Source of the DNA: Maylandia zebra | Lineage: Eukaryota > Chordata > Actinopteri > Cichliformes > Cichlidae | Direction: 5' to 3' | Assembly (NCBI RefSeq): GCF_041146795.1 | Contig: NC_135173.1 | Span: 68,363,251 to 68,427,250, forward strand | DNA: 64,000 nucleotides | Shown here: piece by piece, positions 22,931 through 35,462 of the stretch | Numbering within the stretch: position 1 is the first letter of the stretch | How the letters are laid out: the number at the start of each line of letters is the position of its first letter | The notes under the pieces: generated by a model | Databases searched by the model: none | The model's input: only the letters and a program-made list of their open reading frames with translations | Told to the model about the DNA's origin: nothing | Translations under genes and position numbers: made by a program

Positions 22931-23669
22931 TAGTGATGCGCGAATCATGAACGAATCGTTCAATACTCGAGAATTACTTTACTGACTCATGAATCATGAT
23001 TCACAAGCCCAACTGACTCACTGACTCATCCCTGTTGCTGTTAGCAGCAATGTATCTAGCTTATAATTAAAATTGTGGAGAAAAACACAACATCCAGTAT
23101 CGTAACAAAAAGATTTCTGCTCTGAACTGGAAGAAAAAACCCTGAGTAGAAGCTCACATCAAGAAAATAGCTCTTCGGTTCACAGTAGCATCGCTCTGCT
23201 AACATGCTAACAGCACATTTGAGCTACTCACCCCCTCCCTCCTGGCTCACAGCTTCTTCTTCTTCTTGGTTGGCAACCAATGTTAAGGCGCATTACCGCC
23301 CCCTGGCTCACAGCTCAGTGGACATTTAGATGAGAAAATATATATTTGACACATTTAAGGAAAATACTAATAAAATAAAAATAAACAAAATAAATGTTTA
23401 TTAAGCAATTTTGATAGGAAATTGCTTAATTTTAGAAATGTTTTTGCTCTTTTTTGCTCTGTAAAATAGTTGTTTTCTTTTAGAATCATTCATCTTAGCA
23501 GTAGGATTTACATGAAAAGAGAAACAAATTAAGTTTGAGTGAAAATGTACATTTTTTGCACTCTCTGGTCGACTGACTCAGTGAATCAAATGACTCAAAA
23601 ACCGATTCACTTTGGTGAGTGACTCATTAACACTCGATTCAGTAAAAAGAATCAAATCTACCATCACTA
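22931..23669. mobile_element. Inner element 2 (739 bp), nested MITE
   Basis: The ends are TAGTGATG and CATCACTA. Subterminal regions are rich in the gaatca/tgactca motifs typical of one hAT-MITE class. The flanks are attgcggg (22923-22930) and gttgcggg (23670-23677), an 8-bp duplication with one mismatch. Confidence 0.8.
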
Positions 23670-24169
23670 GTTGCGGGTGCCGCTCAGTTACGCCCCGCCA
23701 CACACATTAACCAGGTAAAATACATATTTAGGCAGAATTTTGCAAATATCTATTTTTCATTTTCAATTATTTTTTTTAAAAGTCAGGTCAAGGCTCCAAA
23801 AGCCCAAAGGCGATATAACAGTTTTTGTTTCTGGATCATTTTAGTTCAGCTGGGTGTCTTTGCTTTGGTTATATTTCTTTAAGAGTTCAAAATGTGTTAA
23901 TTACAAAAATAAAATGTAATTTTCTCTGTAGCACTTCATGGATTTCATAAGCAGCACACCTTAGTTATTCACACAAAGCACAAAGGTAAAAAACAATATA
24001 TACAGTGTTATCTTCATTTTAGGTGTAAAAAAGTATTTGCGGCTCCCAGTGTTTTTTTTTTTGCGTGGAAATCGCGTCCAAATGGCTCTCTGGGTGTTAA
24101 AGGTTTCTGACCCCTGGGTTAGAGGATATGGAACTACATCATGTAACATCTGTCCATTTTAAGTCACTG

Positions 24170-24950
24170 ATCTGGGTCGTGTGGGCAGCAGGGATGCGCT
24201 GAGATACATAACCTCTCCATCATGTCCTGAAATCACCCTGGAGTGTCGTCCGGGTAGGACATGCCCAGAGCCCCTCACCTAGCAGGCATCCTGGTCAGCT
24301 CCAATCAGTAACAAAGAGCAGCAGCTGTGCTCTGAATGACTGGGGTCCTCACTGACTCCACGACTGCTGAATCCTCTGGAAGAAACCCGTCTATGCTGCT
24401 TCCATCCTCCAGACTCACATCGATGCCTCTGTCAAGCTCCTGCTCGTCTTTCCCCTCAGTCATGAATAGGACCTGAGATACTTAAACTCCAGGCATCCGC
24501 TCATCCCCAACACGAGCTGCCCATCCTTCTCTCTCAGAACCAAGCATGACCTCAGAAATGGTGGTTACTGTCCTCACCCCTGCACACACGTCTTCAACCC
24601 ACCCAAGCTTGCGGTCATCACTTGATGAAGCCAGAAAGACCAGATCATCTGTAAAAAGCAGACCCTGAGATCACCAAGCCCGACACCTTTCACCCTGCAC
24701 CGAGAAATTCTGTCCTCAGAAATTAGGACATGATGACGAACAGCAGCCCTGAATAGCAGCGCCTTTGGCTCCCACACAGACTCAAGTCTCTCTGATACTG
24801 AGCTGACCACAAGTGACCACAGCTCTGACAGCCTGGCTGACCTGTGTTCTTCTTCTTAAAGAGGGGAACCACCACCCCGGTTAGATAATCCAGCGGCACT
24901 GTTCCCGACGTTTAGAGCCGTAAAGAACATCCAGGCCAGGGGCTCAGTCA
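24170..24950 (-). mobile_element. Non-LTR retrotransposon relic (RT to C-terminus)
   Basis: Read on the - strand, the fragments appear in RT order: a GTVPLDYLTGVVVPLFKK-like stretch at about 24930-24850, an EFKYL stretch near 24490, and the ctctgggcatgtcctacc...tatgtatctcagc block at about 24270-24210. It belongs to the same FADD-type fish LINE class as the fragments at 47207 and 48706. It has several frameshifts and is inactive. The clade is not assigned. Confidence 0.65.
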
Positions 24951-26439
24951 CAGGTAGTTCTGCATCTTTGATGATGCAAACACAGAGGACTGGAGGTCCT
25001 TTTGGCTGCTTTACAACAGGAAGCGCGCAATTGTGGCTTCACTGGATCCAGACTTCCTGGGACTCTCCACAGTGCACGGTTTGGTTCACCTTTAACTTCT
25101 GCAGCCCATCTGAGTGTTTGGAGCGACCCCTGCTGGTCAGAGAAATGCCTCCTGGCCTCTTAGCTCCGGGCTTTAATAAGTTTCCCTTCCATTCACCTGT
25201 TTCTCTCAGCGGTCAGCTTTAGAAACCTGCTGCACAGCCGCGAGCAGATCGGGATGTAAAGCATGAGCAGAGCTGGAGTTTAAACTCTGAGGAGATAATG
25301 TGGATCCCTCCGCGGACTGCAGCCCAGAGACAGCACGGAAATAATGACGGCAGACAAACAGCTCTCTCCTTTTATTGAGCCGTCAGCTCCAGTTAAGCTG
25401 AAGGGGGAAAGTGTGCACCGGCCAGCGCTCTGCCTCTGAAGAGGATTGTGTTTCTTGGCTGGTGCGGCTGCTATGAAACCAGAACCTCAGTCATCTATTT
25501 CACAGCCGCCGTAGCTGATGCTCTTCTCAAATCTGTGAGAACATAACAGTGCAGTTAACTCTGCTGCAGCGTCACTTGTGTAGGAAGAGGCCTTTTTAAT
25601 GAGCTGAAGCTTTGTAAGGAGGAGCAGCAGGTTTATTATCAACAAGTCTGACAAGAAAATCGACGACTTTATGAAAGTGCCTCTTACAGTGGAGCTTACG
25701 GCCACCTGTTTTCACTCAGCCTTCACGATGGATGGATTTGGTTTGGAGTTTCCCTCACGAAGCCCCCGCAGAGCTCCGTATCAGCTCCACGGGCTTTATC
25801 TGTTCACTCTACTTCTAATTCGCCACGCTGGCAGACTGTCACTCCGAATCACCACGCAAACATAATCCTGATTGATTCACAGTCTAATTTCAGGTGGCAC
25901 GTGATTAACTCATCAATCACGTCTTCCCACACACTCCAAACACCCCGCCGAGGGGCAGAAGGATGCAGAAGCAGTTTTTTTTTCTCGCCCTTTATTTAGT
26001 CTGATGCGTGCCAGGTGAGGTGAATCTGTGGACTCAAATATGAACAATTTGCCGCTGTTATCAACGACAAAACTGCAAACGAATAATCAAAACAACTAAA
26101 TAATTGATGCTAAATAACTGTTGAGCGCCAATAAGTTTACCTTGTGGTTCAGGAGCAACTGAAGTATTTGTTTGAAGTATTTGTGTGTTTTTCCAGTTTT
26201 CCTTTTTTTCCCTTGTTATGGCCACTTCCAGGTCTGCCAGGTTTCTAACAGCTCTCCTAAAAGGTGTCCACTGTCATTTCAAACATGTCTGTAGTTGTTT
26301 GAACCATCAACCAGCACAGATCAACAGGGAGCTTCTGGAAGTATGAAACAAAGAATGTGCAGCTGAACTGAAGAATCCACCTAAGCAGCCGCTTTACTGT
26401 TGATCTGGTGAATAGCAGTGTTCATAACTGCACATCTGC
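24951..26439. other. Gene-free spacer between LINE relics
   Basis: No domain-bearing open frame or exon signature was seen. Confidence 0.3.
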
Positions 26440-28095
26440 AGAGGCTTATCTGAAGAGTTTCAGTCAGGTTTCAGAGCTCAGCACAGCACAGAAACAGCTT
26501 TAGTGAAGGTTACAAATGATCTTCTTATGGCCTCTGACAATGGACTCATCTCTGTGCTTGTCCTGCTAGACCTCAGTGCAGCGTTCGATACTGTCGACCA
26601 TAATATCCTATTAGAGCAATTAGAACATGCTGTAGGTATTACAGGTACTGCACTGCAGTGGTTTGTATCATATCTATCTAATAGACTCCAGTTTGTGCAT
26701 GTAAATGGAGAGTCCTCTTCACACACTGAGGTTAATTATGGAGTTCCACAGGGTTCAGTGCTAGGACCAATTCTGTTTACATTATACATGCTTCCCTTAG
26801 GCAGCATCATTAGAAGACATAGCATACATTTACACTGCTATGCTGATGACACCCAGCTCTATCTGTCCATGAAGCCAGATAACACACACCAATGAGTTAA
26901 ACTGCAGGAATGTCTTAATATGTGCGTTGAAGGACATGTCCTGGTCAAAAATGACTCCAAGGTTCCTCACAGTGTTACTGGAGGCCAAGGTAATGCCATC
27001 CAGAGTAAGAATCTGCTTAGATACCATATTTCTAAGCTTTTCAGGGCTGAGTACAATAACCTCAGTTTGATCTGAATTAAGAAGCAGAAAGTTAGCGGCC
27101 ATCCAGGTCTTTATGTCTTTAAACAAATATGTAAGACTGCTTACTTCCATTTGCGCAACATCTCTAAAGTTAGAAATATCCTGTCTCAGAGTGACGCTGA
27201 AAAACTAGTTCATGCATTTATTACTTCCAGGCTGGACGACTGTGATTCATTATTATCAGGAAGTCCTAAAAACTCCCTGAAAAGCCTTCAACTGATCCAA
27301 AATGCTGCAGCAAGAGTCCTGACAGGGACTAGAAAGAGAGCAGATTTCTCCTGTTTTGGCTTCCTGTTAAATCCAGAATTCAAAATCCTGCTCCTCACAT
27401 ACAAGGTCTTAAATAATCAGGCCCCATCTTATCTTAATGACCTTGTAGTACCATATCACCCTATTAGAGCACTTCGCTCTCGCTCTGCAGGCCTACTTGT
27501 TGTTCCTAGAGTATTTAAAAGTAGAATGGGAGGGAGAGCCTTCAGTTTTCAGGCCCCTCTTCTGTGGAACCAGCTTCCAGTTTGGATTCAGGAGACAGAC
27601 ACTATCTCTACTTTCAAGATTAGGCTTCAAACTTTCCTTTTTGCTAAAGCATATAGTTAGGGCTGGACCAGGTGACCCTGAATCCTCCCTTAGTTATGCT
27701 GCAATAGATGTAGGCTGCCGGGGATTCCCATGATGCACTGGGTGTTTCTTCTTCAGTCACTATGTATTAATAGGCCTCTCTGCATTGAATCATATCTGTT
27801 ATTAACCTCTGTCTCTCTTCCACAGCATGTCTTTTATCCTGTCTTCCTTCTCTCACCCCAACCAATCGCAGCAGATGGCCCCGCCCCTCCCTGAGCCTGG
27901 TTCTGCTGCAGGTTTCTTCCTGTTAAAAGGGAGTTTTTCCTTCCCACTGTCGCCAAAGTGCTGCTCATATAGGGGGTCATATGATTGTTGGGTTTTCTCT
28001 GAATCTATTGTTGTACAATCTACTGTACAATATAAAGCACCTTGAGGCGACTGCTGTTGTGATTTGGCGCTATATAAATAAAATTGAATTGAATA
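26440..28095 (+). mobile_element. L2-like LINE, 5'-truncated, with an internal inversion
   Basis: 26503-26895 encodes a reverse-transcriptase segment with [26 protein letters not shown] and [14 protein letters not shown], so the YADD catalytic motif is intact. The frame then hits TGA at 26893. Bases 26918-27120 are inverted and read as RT only on the - strand (WMAANFLLLNSDQTEV...LGVIFDQDMSFNAHIK). Forward orientation resumes at 27121, with the thumb and C-terminal region to 27660. The 3' UTR ends with tataaataaaattgaattgaat. The element cannot make a complete protein. Confidence 0.88.
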
Positions 28096-28263
28096 ACTAA
28101 AACCTTTAATATGCTCTGTAAAGAATTCAACTCAAGAAGGTTGGAAGTCGTTCACTGTGGATACTGGGATTTGTGATGCATCATGGGATGAGAAGGTCCT
28201 TCGGTGTTTAAAGTCTTGAATCATTCTTCATTTCCTTTTATTTTGTAGGAAAATGAGAAATGG

Positions 28264-28625
28264 GTGGAGTGGTTTAATGACACCTGTGCAAACATGAAAC
28301 TGCAATATCTTTGTACAATTCTAACGAGCTTAAAAGTCAATATTTGGCATGAACACCTTTTCTGTGAGGATCTTCAGGAACAGTTCTCCAGGCTTCTTCA
28401 AGGACATTCAAAGTTCTTCTTTGGATGCTTCTGCCTTGTGTTCTGTTCTCTGTCAGGATGATCCCACACTGCTTCAGTGATGCTGAGGTCTGGGCTCTCA
28501 TGGTGTTCCACTGGGTATTTATCTAAGTATGCTTTCACTGCACTGGCAGTGTGTTTGGGATCACTGTCATACTGAAAATGAAGCTGCTGCACATCAGATG
28601 TTTCCAGATGTTACTGCAGGGTGGG
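28264..28625 (-). mobile_element. Tc1/mariner transposase C-terminal relic
   Basis: On the - strand, 28592-28400 reads QYDSDPKHTASAVKAYLDK, then DLSITEAVWDHPDREQN and a QKHPKK.FE segment. This is the DPKHT block and the LNIxEAVWDHLD block of a Tc1-like transposase. The N-terminal half is missing. Confidence 0.75.
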
Positions 28626-29289
28626 TTAGCACTCTAGCACCCACAGTTAGAGGTCATTTTCAAGTTTTGTGTAATGGTAGATGCCCCACGTCATCACAAT
28701 AACACCATAACGTTTTTCAGAATCACACACTGCATGAATAAATCTTGAACTCAGATTTTTACCAAAGATTTCAGCCAATTCCCTTCAATCATGTAGGTAA
28801 AGATAATAAAACACACTACACTGTTTTATTATGTCATGGTCATGGTCATAGGTCAAAGGTCAGGTTCACAAGAATTGGGAAAAAACTTTTGTTTCCACTG
28901 GATCAACTCCAAACACAAAATAACTTTTTGTTTTAATGCTTTACAACATTATTATTTCAGAACATTATGTGGCTTCACAATAACACAAACATTCATATAC
29001 TACACCAGATTTACATATTACCGGTGTTGACATCAGCACAAATAACCAATGAAAACATGCAGAATTCCACAAAGCAGGCTGATGGCAGCATGTTAAGAAC
29101 ATCATAAAACACGTTTCATGAAGTTTCAGTGTAGCCCCTGCCCTTCAGTGGGAGTTGCTCTCTGAGCTAGTGTAGGTGTGTTTTAATTATAAAAGATACT
29201 TAACCCAGATTCAGAAAATTACTGTGTGATAATATATTAATAACAGTATTATTAATGTGTAAGAAGTAAAATATGGCTTACTGTAACCT
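28626..29289. other. AT-rich gene-free sequence upstream of the znf609 promoter
   Basis: No exon was recognised. Base composition changes sharply to GC-rich at about 29290. Confidence 0.4.
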
Positions 29290-29745
29290 GAGGTGTAAGA
29301 ATGAAAGCTTAAAACGGCTGTTGTGTGCGCATGCGCTGACTCCAGGTCCAGATCCAGCTGTCCGGGCTTTGGCTGCATTGTACTCAACAGCCATTTAGCC
29401 CCGCGGTGCTGTTTGTCTGTCTGCCGCTGTCTGTGCTTCTGTTAGTGGGAATATCGCCGACGTGGGAACTCTGGGAATATCACAGTGCTTCACGGAATGC
29501 CTGGAACTAGCTGTCCCCCCGGCCAGCGCGGAGAAGCGCCCGTTAAACGTCGCCGTTCGCAGCCGCTCTCCGCTTTTCTCCGGGATGTGACCGTGTGATG
29601 GCTGCGGTCCAGTGAGCTGGGAGCACGTTGACTGGTCCGCCTGTTTGCCCAGCAGCTTTCGGAGCTTGTCCTCATCGTTTCACCGGGATTTATCGCAACC
29701 TATGGAGTGTACATGAATATTGGTCGGACAGGGATTCCAATCGGG
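29290..29745 (+). promoter_or_regulatory. znf609: CpG-rich promoter and non-coding exon 1 of znf609
   Basis: GC content and CpG frequency rise abruptly here. A sequence very close to the NRF1 consensus (TGCGCATGCGCT) lies at 29326-29337. There is no TATA box, as usual for CpG-island promoters. The exon ends at a strong donor, TCGGG|GTAAGT, after 29745. The transcription start is not resolvable by eye. Assignment to znf609 rests on orientation, on the absence of another + strand gene downstream, and on the family's usual non-coding first exon. Confidence 0.65.
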
Positions 29746-31613
29746 GTAAGTGGGGGCCTCGGAGGGGCACCCTGTCTGGGTTTTGGATCCACTTCTTTAA
29801 AACGCGGGATAGCCTGCTAGCTATCCTGGGGGTTAGCTCAGGAGGCTAACTGCCGTCTTTGTCTGGAGAGACCGGGAAGCATGCGTCCATCATCGGACAC
29901 GTCCTCGCCTGACCCTCGCCTTTACCCAGCAGCAAAAATTAAAACCTCCGTATTAAGCCAGACATATTTGCGGATATATTTAACGGTTTGCGTCGCGGTC
30001 ACGGGGTAAACTGTTCGCGGTGAGCTGCCTGTGATGCACAGAGCTTTTGAAGCATCGCTGTGATGTTTTTGAGCTTCTGCAGTATTTCATTATCTCCTGA
30101 TGAGTGATTTAGATCAGAGCTCTGGTGTCCTGTCAGACACTGTAGCCTGCTGCTTAATAAAAGCTGCCCCGTCAATGAGAAAACACCACCCGACGAGAGG
30201 TGGTGTTCAACGGTTGTCCGATAATGGATCGCGGGGAGGCTGAAAGCGCCGCATCGGTAATTGTGTCCACCAGGCGACCAATAGGACGTCAGGTTACCCG
30301 TTACACGCACTGAGTGTGTCCTGCGTGCTGTCGGTGTGGCTGGGTCCAGCTTCAGTGGCTGCTGTGAGGGCTGCGGACCGTCATGATTGTTTTAAAGTTC
30401 AGCAGAGAAGGCTAAATTCTACCTGGCTGGGCTGAAAGTAGCCTGCGTCCGATAATGGATCTCGCTAGCATTGCAGCGGGCCACGGTGGGCCTCGGATTA
30501 GCTAGTTAAGCTGTGCTCGGTACCTGCGTGTTAATCGGTGCTGGAGGTGAAGCCCTGATGCCCCAGAGTGTGGCTGGTGACAGTTTCAGGGCTTTAAAGC
30601 CGCTGTGGGGCGGTGTTAGCTTTGTGCTAGCATGCAGCGAACTGAGCTCCCGATAAACCCAGCTAACATGAGCTAGCACCAGTTAGCTCAGGTGGCTCCG
30701 GGTTTAGTTCTAGCACGCATATCCTTCTTTTACCCAGCTTCACACACCCAGAACCGTACGACTTGCTGCCCCAAAGACACACACATGCAAATGTGCAGGA
30801 GGTCCTAGCGAAGGCGATGTTTGAAAGCTAGCCACATGATGTAAATACCCCCTCAGATGGATTTCCTGGATCTGCTTTGTTTGTCACTGTGATGCACAGT
30901 TCCTAGAAAAGTTGTAGTTGGCATGAGTGAATTAAACCTCCAGCTGCAGCACGATAAATGTCACATTATTGTGGCTGTGTAACATTAGACGGTGACTGCA
31001 GGCCTATAAATGTACTGTATGTGGGCTAACCTGCTGGACTGAACTCACTGTAGTGCTCTAATCTCGCTCTGAAGCAACACCTGCATGTGTGGAGACACAC
31101 AAAAGGGCACAGCAGGCATTGCATCGTTATCTTTGTAGTAAGTACACTGACACTAATGGGAGGTGTGTTAATCTGATGGGGAAATCAATAGATTAGGAGG
31201 TCGTGGCTTCTAATCTATTGATGTGTGTTCACAGGCGTGAATTCGCCACCTTTGTTTTTGTGTCCTTAACACAAGTTTAACATGTGCTGATTCCTGTCCG
31301 TGTCCATGAAAGGAGCAACTTCCAAAAGTGTGAATCTGGAATTTATTCAACTCGTGGTGACTTTGGTTTAAAATTTAAAACACAGTCCGTACTGAGAAAT
31401 TGTTCTCTGGGATTTCTGAAGGTCTTGCAAAGTTCTTCTTTGGACATTAGCTGCTTTTTCACTTCACTCTTTTTAAATCCAGTCCTTGTACCTGACCATT
31501 TTCAGAGTCGTGCTTTTTTGTTGTTATTGTGTTATTGTTTTGTTTTTGTTTTTTTTTGAGCGTTTCTACTCTGAATCATTCAAGCATAAAAGGGCTGGAA
31601 GGGTGAATCAGTG

Positions 31614-31617
<4 letters not shown>
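29746..31617. other. 5' part of znf609 intron 1, mostly unique
   Basis: The CpG-rich character fades by about 30700. A 103-codon open frame at 29999-30310 (-) has no recognisable domain. Around 31410-31520 the - strand shows a weak Tc1-transposase C-terminal resemblance. Confidence 0.4.

Positions 31618-31655
<38 letters not shown>
31618..31655. repeat. (TG)n microsatellite
   Basis: About 19 TG dinucleotides in znf609 intron 1. Confidence 0.95.
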
Positions 31656-31659
<4 letters not shown>

Positions 31660-31819
31660 AAGATGCCTGAGCAAAGATAACTCAGATGTTTTAAGTTACA
31701 AATTAAAGCTCTTTGTTATGACGAAGATACCAGTTTGTCATATAATGGCATTTATGAAAACTTTGCACATCTCAGCGTGGTGTGCGGTGTTTCCTTAGGA
31801 ATCGTAAATGGACTGATTC

Positions 31820-31935
31820 TTGTAGAGCACTTTTCTACTCTCCTGGAGTTATTCAAAGCGCTCGATACAACATGTCACATTCTCCCAGTCACACCCATTC
31901 TCACAAGAACTTTCTCTATACTTAGTGCTGTCTAA

Positions 31936-31995
<60 letters not shown>

Positions 31996-32100
31996 TCATA
32001 CTCCGATGGATGCATCAGACACAACTTGGGGTCAGTATCTTGCCCAAGGATACTTGACATGCAGACTGGAGGAGCCGAGGATTGAACCAAAGAGGGGCAG
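31820..32100. repeat. Dispersed repeat with internal (AC)n (31937-31994)
   Basis: The flanks 'tagagcacttttctactctcc...caaagcgct' and 'gggtcagtatcttgcccaagg' resemble a widespread fish interspersed repeat whose centre expands as (AC)n. Class not assigned. Confidence 0.5.
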
Positions 32101-32229
32101 ATCCAGCAAAGACCTGGTGCAGGCCCTGAGAGGTGCATCTGGACCTTCAGCTGATCATCTACTGCTCACTGAAGCTTCATCAGAAATGGTCTCAGTAGCA
32201 GGACGGCTCTCAGGAAGCCATTCTTAAAG

Positions 32230-32620
32230 AAGTAAAGCAGGAGGCAAGGCTGAGGTACGAAAGTTACACAAGAACTGGACTGAAAATGGGTCTGATGGAG
32301 CGAAAGATACAAATCATGGTCCGTATGTACGGAGGTGGTCAGGAGAGAGGTCCGACAGTGAGCCTGCAGCCGTGTGTGAAACACGGTGGAGGCTCTGTCG
32401 TGGTTCGGCCTGCTGTTCAGCCGGTGTCGTTTGTGACCGTAGAAAAGTACCGTCAGAGTTTGATCCACCCCGCAGTAACATCTGGGAACATCTGATCAGC
32501 AGCTGCTTCATTTTCAGCACGATAATGATCCCAGACACACTGCCAGTGCAGCGAAAGCACACCTGGACAAAACACACACAGTGGAAGTCCATGGTGGTTA
32601 GGTGGTTAGGCAGGCATCTT
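32230..32620 (+). mobile_element. Tc1/mariner transposase relic
   Basis: On the + strand it reads a VKHGGGSVVV block at 32380-32405 and then FQHDNDPRHTASAAKAHLDK at 32508-32568. These are the HGGGxVMVW and DNDPxHT blocks of a Tc1-like transposase, with frameshifts and no complete frame. Confidence 0.7.
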
Positions 32621-33419
32621 CCATTACTAGGTTTACCCTGGGGCTTCCTCATGCCCAGCTGGAATGCCTTACCCCGGAGTTGAGAGCCTCAACTGGCTCC
32701 CATCAATATGGAGGAGTAGCAGCTGCTTGAGAATAACCAAACTCCTCACCCTATGCTAACACGTTGGAGGAAGCTGATTTCCACTGCTTGCATCCGAGGT
32801 CTCGTTTTGCTTTTTGAAATGACTAGCATGGCCAGTGCTGACTAGTGATAATAGTGACAACTAGCAAACTAGTCCCACACATTTGATTAGTTCAAAATCA
32901 AACCAACTTTTTCTCGATGCAAAGTCTAAAAAAGATGCCCTCTCTCTCTCTCTCTCTGTACTTCAAGAACAGTTCCCGTCTAAAAATCTGTTTTCTTCAT
33001 TATTCGCTCGTTGTTTACAGGCTGTCGGCGGCTGTTTTTATCCCTTTTACTCACTTCTGAAAAGAAAACCTAATTTCTGCCGTTCAACAGGCTTCTGAAC
33101 AAATGTAAACTTTTTAAAATTAAGCAAAATGCAAAACGCTGTGTCTCTAATAAAACCGCTGTAACTTCAGAGGTAATGTTCATGTGTTGATTAATGGTTT
33201 TCTTTCGTTTTTCATGTACTGCAGAATACTTTTATAAAATCCCAGAACAGGAAAATCTCCTTCATGTTTTTCTGTGTTTTATCTTCAGCTGCTTTGACAC
33301 AAAGGCCTCACTGTGACGCTCACATCTTTGATAAAGTCTGGAAAGTGTCAGCTTCCTTTTTATAGATACAAAAATATATAAATGTACTGATCTGAATTAT
33401 AATATTTCTGACTGTCTGA

Positions 33420-33511
33420 GGAAAAATTTCCCAGATTTAAATCGAATCGAATTGAATCAAATCGTGGATCGAATCGATTCTAGAAATGAGTGACGATACC
33501 CAGCCCTAGCA
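33420..33511. mobile_element. Terminus of a MITE-like element
   Basis: Repeated aatcgaat motifs end in gacgatacccagccctag, a typical fish hAT/MITE end. No matching left terminus was found nearby, so it is a fragment. Confidence 0.4.
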
Positions 33512-35454
33512 CCCTATGCATATAAATATCCTGCAAAAATGTCTATGCCTATGCCCTATTGGAAACCCCCATTGAATTCATTGTCGAGGCAAATTAAATA
33601 ATATCTTATTTAAAGCATTAAATTGTATATATGTACTACAATAACGGTTGTTTTGCAAGTTTTTCCTGGTTAAAAGTGAGATTTCAGTGTGCGATGATGC
33701 ACAGCTGGCCCACAGCGAGTGGCTTTTCCCACTGTGTTTGTTCACAGCCAAAGTCCTGATTTATACAAAATCACCGTTGACGTAAGTCGTTGACGTAAGT
33801 CAAAGCCGTCAGGTAGAAATTTGTAAGCCGTGTGTGGCTAAAGTTATCTAGGGAGAAAAACCCTTAGACCACAGCATGAAAGTGGGAGTTTTATTGTTTT
33901 TTCAGTGTGTATTTAACATGCAGACCTATTCTAGTAACCCCTGTCCTCATTGGTTATCTCGAGCAGGGCAGTTACTGCTCTGTTGCTACTCTCAGACCTG
34001 ATAAGCTGATGCTTCACAGTAAACAAGGACCCAAAACATGCTGAGAAAGCAACCAAAGAGCAGCCCAAGAGAAAGAAGGGCAGTAGTGTTAAATGTCTGA
34101 GTCGATCAGCGGACTTCAGGCCGGCTCGGCATCCAAACAGAAGACGCCACCGTGGACAGAAAGACCCAGAAACGGGCAGCAGCTGAGGCGCCTGCAGTAA
34201 AGGTCTGTCTCTCAGGGAGGAAGCATGTCGAGTATGAAGTGTATTTTCTCACTGAAGCCACTTTTCGCTGTAATGTTTGAACACGTTAACGGTTAAACAG
34301 GATGCGGGTGTTTCCACTTCTGGCTCTGACAGTTGCATGACAGAGCTCTGCAGGTGAACCGTTCTGTGTTTAGTTTGTTTTCTGGCGGTTGTCGCATCAG
34401 GCCCAGGAGGCGCTGCTGCTCACTTCACCCTCATCACCTGAACTGTGACTAAACCGATGAAGGTTTGCACGTGTGGTTCAGAGATGTTTGATTCTTCAAA
34501 GTAAGTAAGGAGGAGTCACAAACCCGTCCTGAGTCTAATCTTAGAGACAGTTTGGGTGCATGAAACGTGGTCGTCCGTGTGCAGCATGTCAACAAACAGC
34601 CAAACAGAGTCAGCCTTCCAAACTGTCCACAGAAAACAACACAGACACTGAGTAAATAACTGGAAAGCAGGTGGAAAATTGTTGGAAACTACAAGGAAAA
34701 TTATGAAAGGAACAATAATCAATGACTAATCTAAAAGGACTGGAAACTGTTCAAAATGAGAGGAAATTATGAGAGAAACACAGCAAATGACTCATTAACA
34801 TCAGAAAGGGAAATGTGAAAAATGATTAATGGCCAGAGTTGGAACAAACTGCTGTAAAGCATGGAAACGACGACACGTGAAATTATTAGAAAGAACAAGA
34901 AAAATGTAAAAACAGCAGGAGCTGCTGCGGCTCGCCACGGCGCCGCTGTATTAGGACCCATAATGTCAATCGGTAGAAATGAGGCGTGGACAGCAACAGG
35001 GCTGGAACCGCGTGGGCTGACCTCTGACCTGTACCGGTGCACTCACCCTCACGGTCTCGTGTTGGGGATGTTTTGTTTAGCTTGAGGTTGAACCTTTGGC
35101 CTCGAGGTGTTTTTAACCACATGGTGTCGTCACGCTGCTCAAAGATGTTTAAGAGCTTCTGTTCCTCAGTTTGAATTTCAGGATTTTGAGTGAACTCTGT
35201 CTGTGGCTTCATCTGTCAGTATAAGGTGGATTGTTTTTGCCAGCTGTCCCTCACAGGAGCACTTTGTGTTATCGTCATCATCAGTGTCCTCAGCACTGTG
35301 TGTCTGCTGTAAGCACCTCAGTGTCTGACCTGTTTTCACTGGCTGTAAATCCCTTTGCTCCACTGCAGCCACGGTTGGGTGTTTGCACCGTGTCTTCACA
35401 TGAACCGGCTGTTAGCTGCATGGGAGTTTTTCTTCTGTTTATAGCGTCTTCAGA
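33512..35454. other. znf609 intron 1, no gene seen
   Basis: Mostly unassigned. A 13-bp direct repeat (gttgacgtaagtc, twice) lies at about 33775-33801. Open frames near 34767-35399 lack domains. Confidence 0.35.
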
Positions 35455-35462
35455 CTGCCAGA

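Larger units (their letters stand above)
20534..24116. mobile_element. Outer hAT-type element (3.58 kb) containing nested insertions
   Basis: It starts CAGGGGTCGGCAACCTGCGG and ends TTTCTGACCCCTG, imperfect hAT-like terminal inverted repeats. It is flanked by a perfect 8-bp duplication, ggttagag, at 20526-20533 and 24117-24124. Removing the two inner elements (20876-22528 and 22931-23669) leaves about 1.2 kb of original sequence. No transposase frame is visible. Confidence 0.88.

Noticed and set aside
26503..27660. Reverse-transcriptase ORFs as host genes
   Set aside because: They are parts of a 5'-truncated LINE with an internal inversion and a premature stop.
29999..30310. 103-codon - strand ORF near the znf609 promoter
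   Set aside because: No recognisable domain or splice context; open frames of this length are common by chance in GC-rich promoter flanks.
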